The notes under the pieces: model-generated | The model's input: only the letters and a program-made list of their open reading frames with translations | What the model was told of the DNA's origin: nothing | Databases searched by the model: none | In this document: in pieces, positions 17,659 to 26,500 of the stretch | Layout of the letters: every line of letters begins with the position of its first letter | Numbering within the stretch: the stretch's first letter is position 1 | From: Streptomyces sp. TRM68416 | Lineage (GTDB): Bacteria > Actinomycetota > Actinomycetes > Streptomycetales > Streptomycetaceae | Direction of reading: 5' to 3' | Length of the DNA stretch: 64,000 nucleotides | Assembly: GCF_014596915.1 (NCBI RefSeq) | Contig: NZ_JACVWU010000001.1 | Span: 434,001 to 498,000, forward strand | Translations under genes and position numbers: made by a program

Positions 17659-19320
17659 GTGTCCTCTCTCTTCCCGGCCCTGGCGGCCGGTCCGGCGGGG
17701 CGGGTGGCCCTGCGGTTCGGTGACCGGTCCCTGACGTACGCGGAGCTGGCCGCCGCGACCGGCGCCCTGGCGGGCCGGCTCGCGGGGCGCGGCCGGGTCG
17801 CCGTGTGGGCGACGCCGACGCTGGAGACGGCGGTCGCGGTGGTGGCGGCGCTGGAGGCCGGTATCGCCGCCGTACCGCTCAATCCGAAGTCGGGCGGGAA
17901 GGAGCTCGGGCACATCCTGTCCGACAGCGCCCCGGGGCTCGTGCTGGCCGCGCCGGGCGAGGAACTGCCTTCGGCGCTCGCCGAATTGGAGCGCCTGGAC
18001 GTCGACGTGCGGGCGGGTGGCGCCCGCCCGGACGAGCGGGCCGCCGCGGAGGGTCCCGAGGGCGCGGACCTCAGCGACGGACCGACCTCCGCGCCCGCCG
18101 CGCCCGGCCGTCCTCCCGCCGACTCCGGCCGCTCGGACCCCGCCCCCGGCCTCTCGGCCCCCGACCCCGGCCGTCCAGACGCCGACCTTGGCGACCCCGG
18201 CTCCGGCCGCCCGGCCCCCGACTCCGGGGCGACCGGCGCCCGCCCCGGCGAACAGGCCTCCGAGGAGGACCCGGCGCTGATCGTCTACACCTCCGGCACC
18301 ACCGGCCCGCCCAAGGGCGCGGTGCTGCCGCGGCGGGCGCTCGCCCACACTCTGGACGCGCTGGCGGACGCCTGGGGGTGGACCGGTGACGACGTGCTGG
18401 TGCACGGGCTGCCGCTGTTCCATGTGCACGGTCTTGCCCTGGGCATCCTCGGCCCGCTGCGCCGCGGCGGGTCCGTCCGGCACCTGGGCCGGTTCGGGAC
18501 GGACGGGGTGACGCGCGAGCTGAACGACGGCGCGACCATGATGTTCGGCGTGCCGACGATGTACCACCGCATCGCCCAGGCCCTGCCCGACGACCCGGCA
18601 CTGGCGAAGGCGCTGGCCGGGGCGCGGCTGCTGGTGTCGGGTTCGGCCGCGCTGCCCGTGCACGACCACGAGCGGATCACGGCGGCGACCGGGCAGCGGG
18701 TGGTGGAGCGGTACGGCATGACGGAGACGCTCATGAACACCAGCGTCCGGGCGGACGGCGAGCGCCGGGCCGGGACGGTCGGCGTGCCGCTGCCGGGCGT
18801 GGAGCTGCGGCTGGTGGAGGAGGACGGGGCGCCGATCGCCTCGTACGACGGGGAGACAGTGGGCGAGATCCAGGTGCGCGGGCCGAACCTGTTCACCGGG
18901 TACCTCAACCGGCCCGACGCCACGGCGGCCGCGTTCACGGCGGACGGCTGGTTCCGCACGGGCGACATGGCGGTGCGTGATCCCGACGGGTACGTGCGGA
19001 TCGTGGGCCGCAAGGCCACCGACCTGATCAAGAGCGGGGGTTACAAGATCGGGGCGGGTGAGATCGAGAACGCGTTGCTGGAGCATCCGGGGGTGCGGGA
19101 GGCCGCGGTCACCGGGGAGCCGGACGTCGATCTCGGCGAGCGGATCGTGGCCTGGGTGGTGCCCGCCGACCCCCAGTCGCCGCCCACGGACGGGGAGTTG
19201 GCGGACCACGTGGCCGACCGCCTCGCCCCGCACAAGCGGCCGCGCGTCGTGCGCCACCTGGACGCGCTCCCCCGCAACGACATGGGGAAGATCATGAAGC
19301 GGGCGCTGGGCCGTGACTGA
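17659..19320 (+). CDS. matB: Malonyl-CoA synthetase-like acyl-CoA synthetase (MatB type)
   Basis: A 553-residue ANL-superfamily enzyme expected to activate malonate or methylmalonate as an acyl-adenylate and load it on CoA. Visible motifs are the P-loop YTSGTTGPPKGAVLPRRAL, YGMTETLMNTS, WFRTGDMAVRDPDGYVRIVG, the hinge GRKATDLIKSGGYKIGAGE and the catalytic lysine in NDMGKIMKRAL. Residues about 115-200 are a Pro/Gly/Asp-rich low-complexity stretch just before the P-loop, which makes this protein about 70 residues longer than the roughly 485-residue S. coelicolor MatB as I recall it. GTG 17659 follows GAAGGAG. It overlaps the carboxyltransferase gene by 8 bases, fitting joint malonyl-CoA supply. 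Confidence 0.85.
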   Translation: MSSLFPALAAGPAGRVALRFGDRSLTYAELAAATGALAGRLAGRGRVAVWATPTLETAVAVVAALEAGIAAVPLNPKSGGKELGHILSDSAPGLVLAAPGEELPSALAELERLDVDVRAGGARPDERAAAEGPEGADLSDGPTSAPAAPGRPPADSGRSDPAPGLSAPDPGRPDADLGDPGSGRPAPDSGATGARPGEQASEEDPALIVYTSGTTGPPKGAVLPRRALAHTLDALADAWGWTGDDVLVHGLPLFHVHGLALGILGPLRRGGSVRHLGRFGTDGVTRELNDGATMMFGVPTMYHRIAQALPDDPALAKALAGARLLVSGSAALPVHDHERITAATGQRVVERYGMTETLMNTSVRADGERRAGTVGVPLPGVELRLVEEDGAPIASYDGETVGEIQVRGPNLFTGYLNRPDATAAAFTADGWFRTGDMAVRDPDGYVRIVGRKATDLIKSGGYKIGAGEIENALLEHPGVREAAVTGEPDVDLGERIVAWVVPADPQSPPTDGELADHVADRLAPHKRPRVVRHLDALPRNDMGKIMKRALGRD

Positions 19321-20680
19321 CCGACTCTCCGCCCGTCTCTCCGCACGGGACGTCCTCGCGCTCGTCGCCGACCCGTCCTCGTTCACCGAACTCCCGCACC
19401 GGGAGAGGGAGTCCGCCCCGGACGGACCGCTCGGCTGGCAGGGCTACGACGGCTCGCGGCTGCGCGCCGCCGAACGCACCGGCGAGGAGGAGTCGGTGGT
19501 CTGCGGCACCGCGACCGTCGGCGGCACCCGGGCCGTGCTGATCGCGTTCGAGTTCGGCTACCTCGGCGGCTCGCTCGGCGAACGCACCGGAGACCGGCTG
19601 GAAGGCGCGTACGAGCATGCGCGCGGGCACCGGCTGCCGGTCGTGCCACTGATCGCCACGGGTGGCAGCCGGATGCAGGAGGGCATGCTCGCGCTGACCC
19701 AACTCCAGCGCGTGGCCCGGCAGTCCGCGCTGACCCGGGAGGCCGGGCTGCCACAGATCGCGGTGTTGCGGGACCCGACGACGGGCGGCGGCTGGGCCAC
19801 GCTGGGCGCGGGCGCGGACGTGATCCTCGCGCTGCCCGGTGCCCAGGTCGGCTTCGCGGGCTCCCGGGTCCGGCCCCCCGACGCGGATCCGGCGGCGTAC
19901 ACGGCGGAGGCACAGGTCACGGCGGGCGCGGCCGACGCGGTCGTGGCGCCGCGGGAGCTGCGCGGGACGCTGGGCCGGTGGCTGCGGCTGCTGACCCGGA
20001 CGTCGGACGCCCCGGCCCCGGTCCCGGCGGCACTCGGCGACACGGACCTCCCGGCCACCGGCTGGGACGCGGTACGGCGGGCCCGCTCGCCCGAACGTCC
20101 GCGCGCCGCAGACTACTTGGACGCCTACTTCACCGACCGGGTCACGGTCAGCGGCGACCGCTGCGGCGGCACGGACCCCGAGGGCATGCTGTGCGGCTTC
20201 GGCGAGCACAAGGGCCGTACGGTCGCCTACGCCGCCCAGACCGGGACGGCGACCCGTCCGGCCGGTTACCGCACGGCCGCCCGACTGATCCGGCTCGCGG
20301 ACCGGCTCGGCATCCCGGTGCTGACCCTGGTGGACACACCGGGCGCCGCCAACGACGCCGAGGCGGAACGGCAGGGCGCGGGCGCGGCCATCGCGGACGT
20401 GTTCTCGGCGGTGGCCGCCGCGCGCACACCGGTGACCACGCTGGTGATCGGCGAGGGCGGCTCGGGCGGCGCACTGGCCCTCGCCGCCCCCGACAACACC
20501 TGGGCCACCCCGGACAGCTACTTCTCCGTGATCGCCCCGGAACTGGCCGCGGCCATCCTGAAGCGTCCGGCGTCCCAGGTGGAGACGACGGCAGATCAAC
20601 TCCGCATCCGGCCGCAGGACTTGGCGGAGCTGGGAGTGGCCCGGACGAGGGAGCGGAGGCTCCCCGACGGTGACGCGTGA
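19313..20680 (+). CDS. Acetyl-CoA carboxylase carboxyltransferase, fused beta and alpha halves
   Basis: A 455-residue carboxyltransferase that would transfer carboxyl from carboxybiotin to acetyl-CoA to give malonyl-CoA. Two crotonase-fold halves are visible. The first has VPLIATGGSRMQEGMLAL and VLRDPTTGGGWATLGAGADV (AccD-like). The second has VLTLVDTPGAANDAEAERQG and VIGEGGSGGALALA (AccA-like). No zinc ribbon precedes the beta half. The GTG start lies 8 bases inside matB, so translation is coupled and both enzymes feed malonyl-CoA. A strong hairpin follows the stop. Confidence 0.87.
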   Translation: MTDRLSARLSARDVLALVADPSSFTELPHRERESAPDGPLGWQGYDGSRLRAAERTGEEESVVCGTATVGGTRAVLIAFEFGYLGGSLGERTGDRLEGAYEHARGHRLPVVPLIATGGSRMQEGMLALTQLQRVARQSALTREAGLPQIAVLRDPTTGGGWATLGAGADVILALPGAQVGFAGSRVRPPDADPAAYTAEAQVTAGAADAVVAPRELRGTLGRWLRLLTRTSDAPAPVPAALGDTDLPATGWDAVRRARSPERPRAADYLDAYFTDRVTVSGDRCGGTDPEGMLCGFGEHKGRTVAYAAQTGTATRPAGYRTAARLIRLADRLGIPVLTLVDTPGAANDAEAERQGAGAAIADVFSAVAAARTPVTTLVIGEGGSGGALALAAPDNTWATPDSYFSVIAPELAAAILKRPASQVETTADQLRIRPQDLAELGVARTRERRLPDGDA

Positions 20681-20705
20681 GCGGGGGCGCGGTCCGCGCC
20701 CCCGC
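20681..20705 (+). terminator. Hairpin terminator after the carboxyltransferase gene
   Basis: GCGGGGGCGCGG and CCGCGCCCCCGC are perfect inverted repeats separated by one T, starting right after the TGA at 20680. No T-run follows, as is common for Streptomyces terminators. Confidence 0.75.
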
Positions 20706-20983
20706 GAGGGGGACACCGGAACAGGCCCCCGGCGCCGTCCGGACGGCGAGGAGATCGAGTTCGGGGCGAGGAGGAGCACGGATACTCGAACTCCCGACCG
20801 AAACACCCCGTACACTCCGAAACTTATCTCTTCTTTACTTAGGACATAAGCGACAAAAACCCCCATTCAGCGGCACCCCGCCCGGCCCACCACAACACGC
20901 GCCCCCTCCCCCGCCCCCCGCACGATGCCAGTGAGGCCCGCCAAACCGGCGGCCCACGGTCTGTGCTCTCGGGAGGACCTGCC
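20706..20983 (+). promoter_or_regulatory. Leader region of mbl with AT-rich patch
   Basis: This 278-base gap holds no gene. At about 20805-20870 it becomes strikingly AT-rich for this genome, with TACACT, CTTATCTCTTCTTTACTTAG and a run of A (ACAAAAACC), a likely promoter or regulatory region for mbl. No exact -35/-10 pair could be assigned. The stretch just before the start has the ribosome-binding site GGGAGGA (20971-20977). Confidence 0.45.
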
Positions 20984-22021
20984 ATGACCGCCAGTCTGGA
21001 GCAGCTGCGCCGCTGCCACTTCGCCGTCGACCTGGGTGCGGCGAGGACGCGGGTGTACGTGAAGGGGGCCGGGCTCGTCGTCGACCAGCCCTCCGCCGCC
21101 GCCGTGAACACCCGTACCGGCGCGCTGATCGCGGTCGGCGAGTTCGCGGAGAAGATGACGGGCCGCACCCCGAGCTACATCCGCGTCGTGCGCCCGGTCT
21201 CCGGCGGCACGGTCGTCGACATCGAGATGGCGCAGCGCATGCTGCGGCATCTGCTCGGCGACAAGATCCGCCGTACCCTGCGCCGCAAGCCGCGCCTGCG
21301 GGCCGCCGCCTGCACCCCGCACGACGCCGATCCGCTGGCGCAGCGGGCGGCGATCGAGACGCTCGTCGGGCTCGGGGCGCGCCGGGTGGAGCTGGTGGAC
21401 ACGCTGATCGCCGCGGCCGTCGGCTGCGGACTGCCCGTGGAGCGGCCGGAGGCGACCATGATCATGGTGTGCGGGGCCGCCGCGACGCAGGTCGCCGTAC
21501 TCTCGCTGGGGTCCATCGTGACCGCGGAGCGGATCGCGGTGGGCGGCGAGGCCGTGGACCACGCGATCGTGCAGCACCTGCGCCACCAGCACGAACTGGT
21601 GCTGCCCAGCCAGTCCGTACGGCCGCTCCAGCTCGCCCTGTCCGGCAACGGGCTCACCCCGCACGGCCCGGCGTCGACGGAGATCCACGGCCGGGACGTG
21701 GCCACCGGGCTGGCCCGTTCCGTCCAGGTCGACACCGCCGCCGTACGGGACGCCATCCAGACGCCGCTGACGGCCGTCCTCGACGGCATCGGCAAGGTGC
21801 TGCGGGACTGCCCGCCCGACCTGGTGGCCGACCTCGCCGACCGCGGAATCATGATGGTCGGCGGCAGCGCGCTGCTGCCCGGCTTCGACCAGATGCTGCG
21901 GCAGGCCACGGGGATGCCGGTGCACATCGCGGAACGGCCGGACGTGTGCGCGGTCCAGGGCCTCGGCACCATGCTGGAGGGCAAGATCGCACCGCTGGAG
22001 CTGGACCCGCTGGCCACCTGA
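20984..22021 (+). CDS. mbl: Mbl, MreB-like actin homologue
   Basis: A 345-residue MreB/FtsA-superfamily ATPase. The phosphate-1 region is FAVDLGAARTRVYVKGAGLV, followed by QPSAAAVNTRTGALIAVGEFA, IRVVRPVSGGTVVDIEMA, the adenosine region IMMVGGSALLPGFDQML and CAVQGLGTMLEG near the end. It departs from canonical MreB (shorter, altered phosphate-binding loops), matching Streptomyces Mbl, which works with MreB in spore-wall formation. The ATG at 20984 follows GGGAGGA; a GTG at 20963 would lie upstream of that site. Seven bases separate it from the sensor-kinase gene, so both are probably co-transcribed. Confidence 0.87.
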   Translation: MTASLEQLRRCHFAVDLGAARTRVYVKGAGLVVDQPSAAAVNTRTGALIAVGEFAEKMTGRTPSYIRVVRPVSGGTVVDIEMAQRMLRHLLGDKIRRTLRRKPRLRAAACTPHDADPLAQRAAIETLVGLGARRVELVDTLIAAAVGCGLPVERPEATMIMVCGAAATQVAVLSLGSIVTAERIAVGGEAVDHAIVQHLRHQHELVLPSQSVRPLQLALSGNGLTPHGPASTEIHGRDVATGLARSVQVDTAAVRDAIQTPLTAVLDGIGKVLRDCPPDLVADLADRGIMMVGGSALLPGFDQMLRQATGMPVHIAERPDVCAVQGLGTMLEGKIAPLELDPLAT

Positions 22022-22028
22022 ATCCACC

Positions 22029-23483
22029 GTGACCGTCCCCCCTCTCCCGCCCCTGCCTCCCCTCCCGCCGCTCCTCGAAGCCGTCCTCGGCGTCGGCACC
22101 GACCTCGACCTGCGCACCACCCTGCAGCGCATCGTGGACGGCGCCGCCGAGCTGACCGGCGCCCGGTACGCGGCGCTCGGCACGGCCGATCCCGGGCAGG
22201 ACGGACTCGCGGAAGTGCGCACGCCCGGCGCCGAGCCCCCGTACCCGGTGAGCGTGCCGATCCCGGTGGACGACGAGGTCTTCGGCCACCTGTACCTGGC
22301 CGGAAAGCCCGGCGACGCCCCCTTCACGGCCGAGGACGAGGAGCTGCTGGGCATGCTCGCCGCGCAGGCCGGCATCGCGATCGGCAACGCCCGGCTGTAC
22401 GAGGCGGCCCGGCAGCGCGAGCGGTGGATCGAGGGCGCGGCGGCCGTGACGACGGCCCTGCTCGGCGGGGAGGGCGCGGCCGACGCGCTGATGACGGTCG
22501 CGGAACGGGCCCGCCTCCTCGCCGACGCCTCGGCGGGCGTCATCCTCCAGCCCACCCCGGAGGGCGGCATGGAGATCGTGACGGCCTCGACGTACGAGGA
22601 CCCGGGCGACATCGTCGGTACGACCATCGCCCCCGGCAGCCCGGTTCTCGAACAACTCCTGGGCGGGGAACCGGTCTTCGTCGACGACTCGGCGACCGAC
22701 CCGCGGATGACGACCCACGTACGGCACCGCTTCGGCCCGAGCATGATGCTGCCGTTGCAGGCGGGCGGACGTCTGATCGGCACGCTGGCGCTGCCCCGCC
22801 GCCGCGGCGACCGCCCGTACACGTCCGTGGAACGGCTGCTGGCCACCCAGTTCGCCTCGCAGGCCGCGGCCGCCCTCGTCCTCGCCGACGCCCGGCACAG
22901 CCGTGAGCTCCTCGCCGTGTTCGAGGACCGCGACCGCATCGCCCGGGACCTGCACGACCTGGTCGTCCAACGGCTGTTCGCCACCGGCATGATGCTGGAG
23001 TCCACCCAGCGGCGCAGCGGGGCGGCGGACGTGCGGGAGACCCTCGGCCGGGCGGTGGACGAACTCCAGTCGACGATCCAGGAGGTCCGTACGACGATCT
23101 TCGCGCTGCAGCAGCCGCCCGCTGAGGCGCCCGCCACCTTCCGGGGCAGGGTGCTGCGGGAGACGGCAGGGGCCGCGGCGGTCCTCGGTTTCCAGCCGTC
23201 GGCCCACTTCAGGGGCGCGGTGGAGTCCCGCGTCCCGGAGGACACCGCCGCCCCTCTCCTGACCGCCCTGCGCCGGGCCCTCGCCGCCGCCTCCCGCCGC
23301 CCCGCGGTCACCCGTATCGAGGTCACGGTCGACGCGACGGCCACCCTCCCCGACGGCCGGGACGCCGTACGCCTGACGGTCCACGACGACGGCAGGACGA
23401 CCGACGGCGGCAGGGCGACCGGCGACGGCACGACGCCCGACGGCGGCACGGGGACGACGGTGACCTGGCAGGCGCCCCTCTGA
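22029..23483 (+). CDS. Two-GAF-domain sensor histidine kinase with reduced ATPase end
   Basis: A 484-residue cytoplasmic sensor kinase. A Pro-rich start (PPLPPLPPLPPL) is followed by two GAF-like domains (residues about 20-125 and 140-295), the second ending QFASQAAAALVLADAR. The HisKA_3 phosphoacceptor is RDRIARDLHDLVVQRLFATG (His about 309), as in DevS/NarL-type kinases. The C-terminal part that should be an HATPase domain keeps VTVDATATL and VRLTVHDDGR. It lacks a clear N-box and ends in a Gly/Thr/Asp-rich stretch, so ATP binding may be weak or lost. No response regulator gene adjoins. It begins seven bases after mbl and is convergent with the megasynthase. Confidence 0.82.
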   Translation: MTVPPLPPLPPLPPLLEAVLGVGTDLDLRTTLQRIVDGAAELTGARYAALGTADPGQDGLAEVRTPGAEPPYPVSVPIPVDDEVFGHLYLAGKPGDAPFTAEDEELLGMLAAQAGIAIGNARLYEAARQRERWIEGAAAVTTALLGGEGAADALMTVAERARLLADASAGVILQPTPEGGMEIVTASTYEDPGDIVGTTIAPGSPVLEQLLGGEPVFVDDSATDPRMTTHVRHRFGPSMMLPLQAGGRLIGTLALPRRRGDRPYTSVERLLATQFASQAAAALVLADARHSRELLAVFEDRDRIARDLHDLVVQRLFATGMMLESTQRRSGAADVRETLGRAVDELQSTIQEVRTTIFALQQPPAEAPATFRGRVLRETAGAAAVLGFQPSAHFRGAVESRVPEDTAAPLLTALRRALAAASRRPAVTRIEVTVDATATLPDGRDAVRLTVHDDGRTTDGGRATGDGTTPDGGTGTTVTWQAPL

Positions 23484-23503
23484 TCACCGCCCGGAGTCCT
23501 CCG

Positions 23504-26500
23504 CTACGACACCTCCTCCAGCGCCGCCGTGAAGCTCCTGGCCCACTCCTCGACCGTCGCCGCCGTCAACAGGTCCGTCGAGTACTCGAAGGTGACCGTG
23601 ATCTCCTCCTCCCCGGGCACCAGCACCACGTACAGCTCGTTGCGGGCCACGCCCCGCATCGCCAGGCTCTCCACCCGCGTCCGCAGGCCCGCGAGTTCGA
23701 GGGTCGGCGGCGGGGTGGTGACCACGGTGAAGAGGACCGTCGGGAACAGCTCCTGGGACGTGCCGGGCGCAACCAGTTCCACCACCTCGGTCAGCGGCAG
23801 GTCCTGGTGGTCCAGGGCCGTGAACAGGGTCGCGGCCACCTGCGCCGCCAGGTCGCCGAAGGTGGCGGCCTCGGACAGGCGGGCCCGCACCAGGACCGCG
23901 TCGCCGATCAGGCCGACCGTGCCCGCGCGGTCGCGGCGGGTGCGGTTGGCGCTGGAGGCCGCCAGCACCACGTCCCCGGCGTCCCCGCACAGCCGGCCCG
24001 CCCAGCGGGCGAACGCCGCCGCCAGCACCGCGTACGGGGTCACCCCCAGGCGGGCGGCCGTCGCCGCGATCCGCGCGGGCGTGCCCGCGCCGACCGTCCA
24101 GGTGTGCAGGGCGCCACGGCCGGACAGGACGGCCGGGCGGGGGTGGTCGTAAGGCAGGGGCAACCGCAGGGGAACGCCGGTGAGTTCGGACCGCCAGTAG
24201 CGTTCGAGTTCCGCGCGGCGTGCGGCGGGCAGGGCGTGTTCGTCGCGGGCGAGGTCGGTGAACTGGACGGTCGCCTCCGGGAGTTCGCGACCCCCGTACA
24301 GATCTGCCAGCTCCTGCCGGACCACGCCGAGCGACCAGCCGTCGCAGACCGCGTGGTGGAAGACCGTCAGCAGGATCCAGTGGTCCGGGGCGAGCCGGGC
24401 CAGCCGGAAGCGGAACAGCGGGGCGCGGTCGAGGGCGAAGGGGCGGCGGGCGTGCTCCGCGCACCAGCGGTCGGCGTCGTCGACGTCCTCCACCGGCACC
24501 TCCACCGGCACGTCGGCCAGGATCTCCAGGGTCTGCCCGGTGCACCTGGCGCGCAGCGCGTCGTGCCGCCGCACCAGCCGCGTCAGCGCGCCCCTGAGCC
24601 GCTCCACGTCCAACTGGCCGTGCAGGTCGATGCGGTGGGCGACGTTGTAGACGGACGGGTCGGGGTGTTCGTGGTGCCGTCGCCACAGTCGGCGCAGGGA
24701 GGAGGTGAGAGGCACACGCTGCTCGGTGCGGGAGGCGATCCCGCGGATCGTCGGCGTGCGGAAGAAGTCGGCCATCGTCACCTCGACGTCCAGCTCCTCC
24801 GCCATGCGGTGCAGCAGCCGGATCGCGCCGAGCGAGTGCCCGCCGAGCTCGAAGAAGGGCCGCGTCACCGGCACTTGGGCGACCCCCAGCTCCTCGCACC
24901 ACAGCTCGTGCAGCGCCTTCTCCAGCGGGGAGGCCGGTTCCGCCTCCGGCTGTCCGTCGCCCGTGGGCTCGGGCAGCCGGGCGCGGTCCAGCTTGCCCGA
25001 GGCGTTCACCGGCAGCCGGTCCAGAACCATCCAACGCCCGGGCACGAGGTGGTCGGGGAGCGCACCGGCCAGCGCGGCCCGCAGCGGGTCCGGGTCCTCC
25101 GCTACGACATAGGCGACCAGCTCGCTCTCCCCGTGCCGGTCCCGACGCGCCACGACCGCCGCCTCCCGCACCCCGGGCAGCGCTGCCAACGCGGCCTGCA
25201 CCTCGGCGGGTTCGACCCGGTGGCCGCGGATCTTGACCTGGTCGTCGGCGCGTCCGAGGTACTGGAGGGTGCCGTCGGTGCGCCAGCGGGCCAGGTCGCC
25301 GGTGCGGTACAGCGTGCCGCCGTCCACGAAGGCGGCGGCGGTCTCCTCGGGCCGGCCGAGGTATCCGAGCGCTACGGGAGCGCCGCCCACGCAGATCTCG
25401 CCGACCGCCCCCACCGGGACCGGCCGCCCGTCGGCGTCCCGCAGCAGGATGCGCGCGCCCGGCACCGGCCGGCCGATCGGCGGCAGCGTCTCCCCCTCGG
25501 GGTCGACCCGGTGCGAGGTGACGATGATCGACGTCTCGGTGGGCCCGTACTGGTTGTACAGCGCGCATCCGAGGTGCGCGGCGAGGAAGCGGCGGAAGGC
25601 GTCGGTGAGGTGCAGGGCCTCGCCCGCGGAGTACAGCTCCCGCAGCGCGGGCAGCCGCGGCCCGGTCTCCATCAGGTACCGCAGCGGCGTGCAGGGCATG
25701 AACATCCGCTGCACCTCGTACCGGCGCACCGCCTCCGCCACGGCCGCCGGGTCGTAGCGCACCTCGTCGTCGATCAGCACGAGTTCGGCGCCGGAGGCCA
25801 GCGTGGTGAAGATCTCCTGCACGCTGACGTCGAAGGTCGGCGCCGTCCACTGGAGGGTGCGCAGCGCCGGGTGCTCGTCGAGGTGGGCGCGGACCAGATT
25901 GGCCGGGCCCCGGTGCGGGACGACGACCGCCTTGGGGCGGCCGGTGGAGCCCGAGGTGTGGATGCAGTAGGCCGGGTCCTCGGGGCGCGCGCCGCTGTCC
26001 GGCGGGTCGGCGGGCAGCGCCGGGTCGATGTCCGCCACCAGCAGGGTGGTGTCGTCGGCGGCCAGGCCCGGGTGCCGGTCCCGCAGTTCGCCGCAGGTCA
26101 GCAGCAGGACCGGGGCCGCGTCGGCGAGCAGCGCGGAAAGACGTGGGGTGGGCGAGGCCGGGTCGAGCGGCACGTAGGCGGCGCCGCTCTTGAGGACGCC
26201 CAGCAGCGCGGTGATCAGCTCCGGGCCGCGCGGCAGCAGCACGGCCACCCGTTGCCCGCGGGCCGCGCCCCGGCCGCGCAGGAGGTGCGCCAGCCGGTTG
26301 GCGGACGCCTCCAACTCGCCGTAGGACACCTGCTGTTCGCCCGCCACGAGGGCGACGGCGTGCGGGGTGCTGCGCGCCTGCCGCTCGACCAGGCCGTGCA
26401 GGGTGTCCCCGGCGGGCGGCTGCGGCTCGTCGAGGCGTCCCAGCCGGGCGAGGGCGGCCCGGTCGGCGTCGGTGACGGCGGTCAGCTCGGGCAGGGGGGT

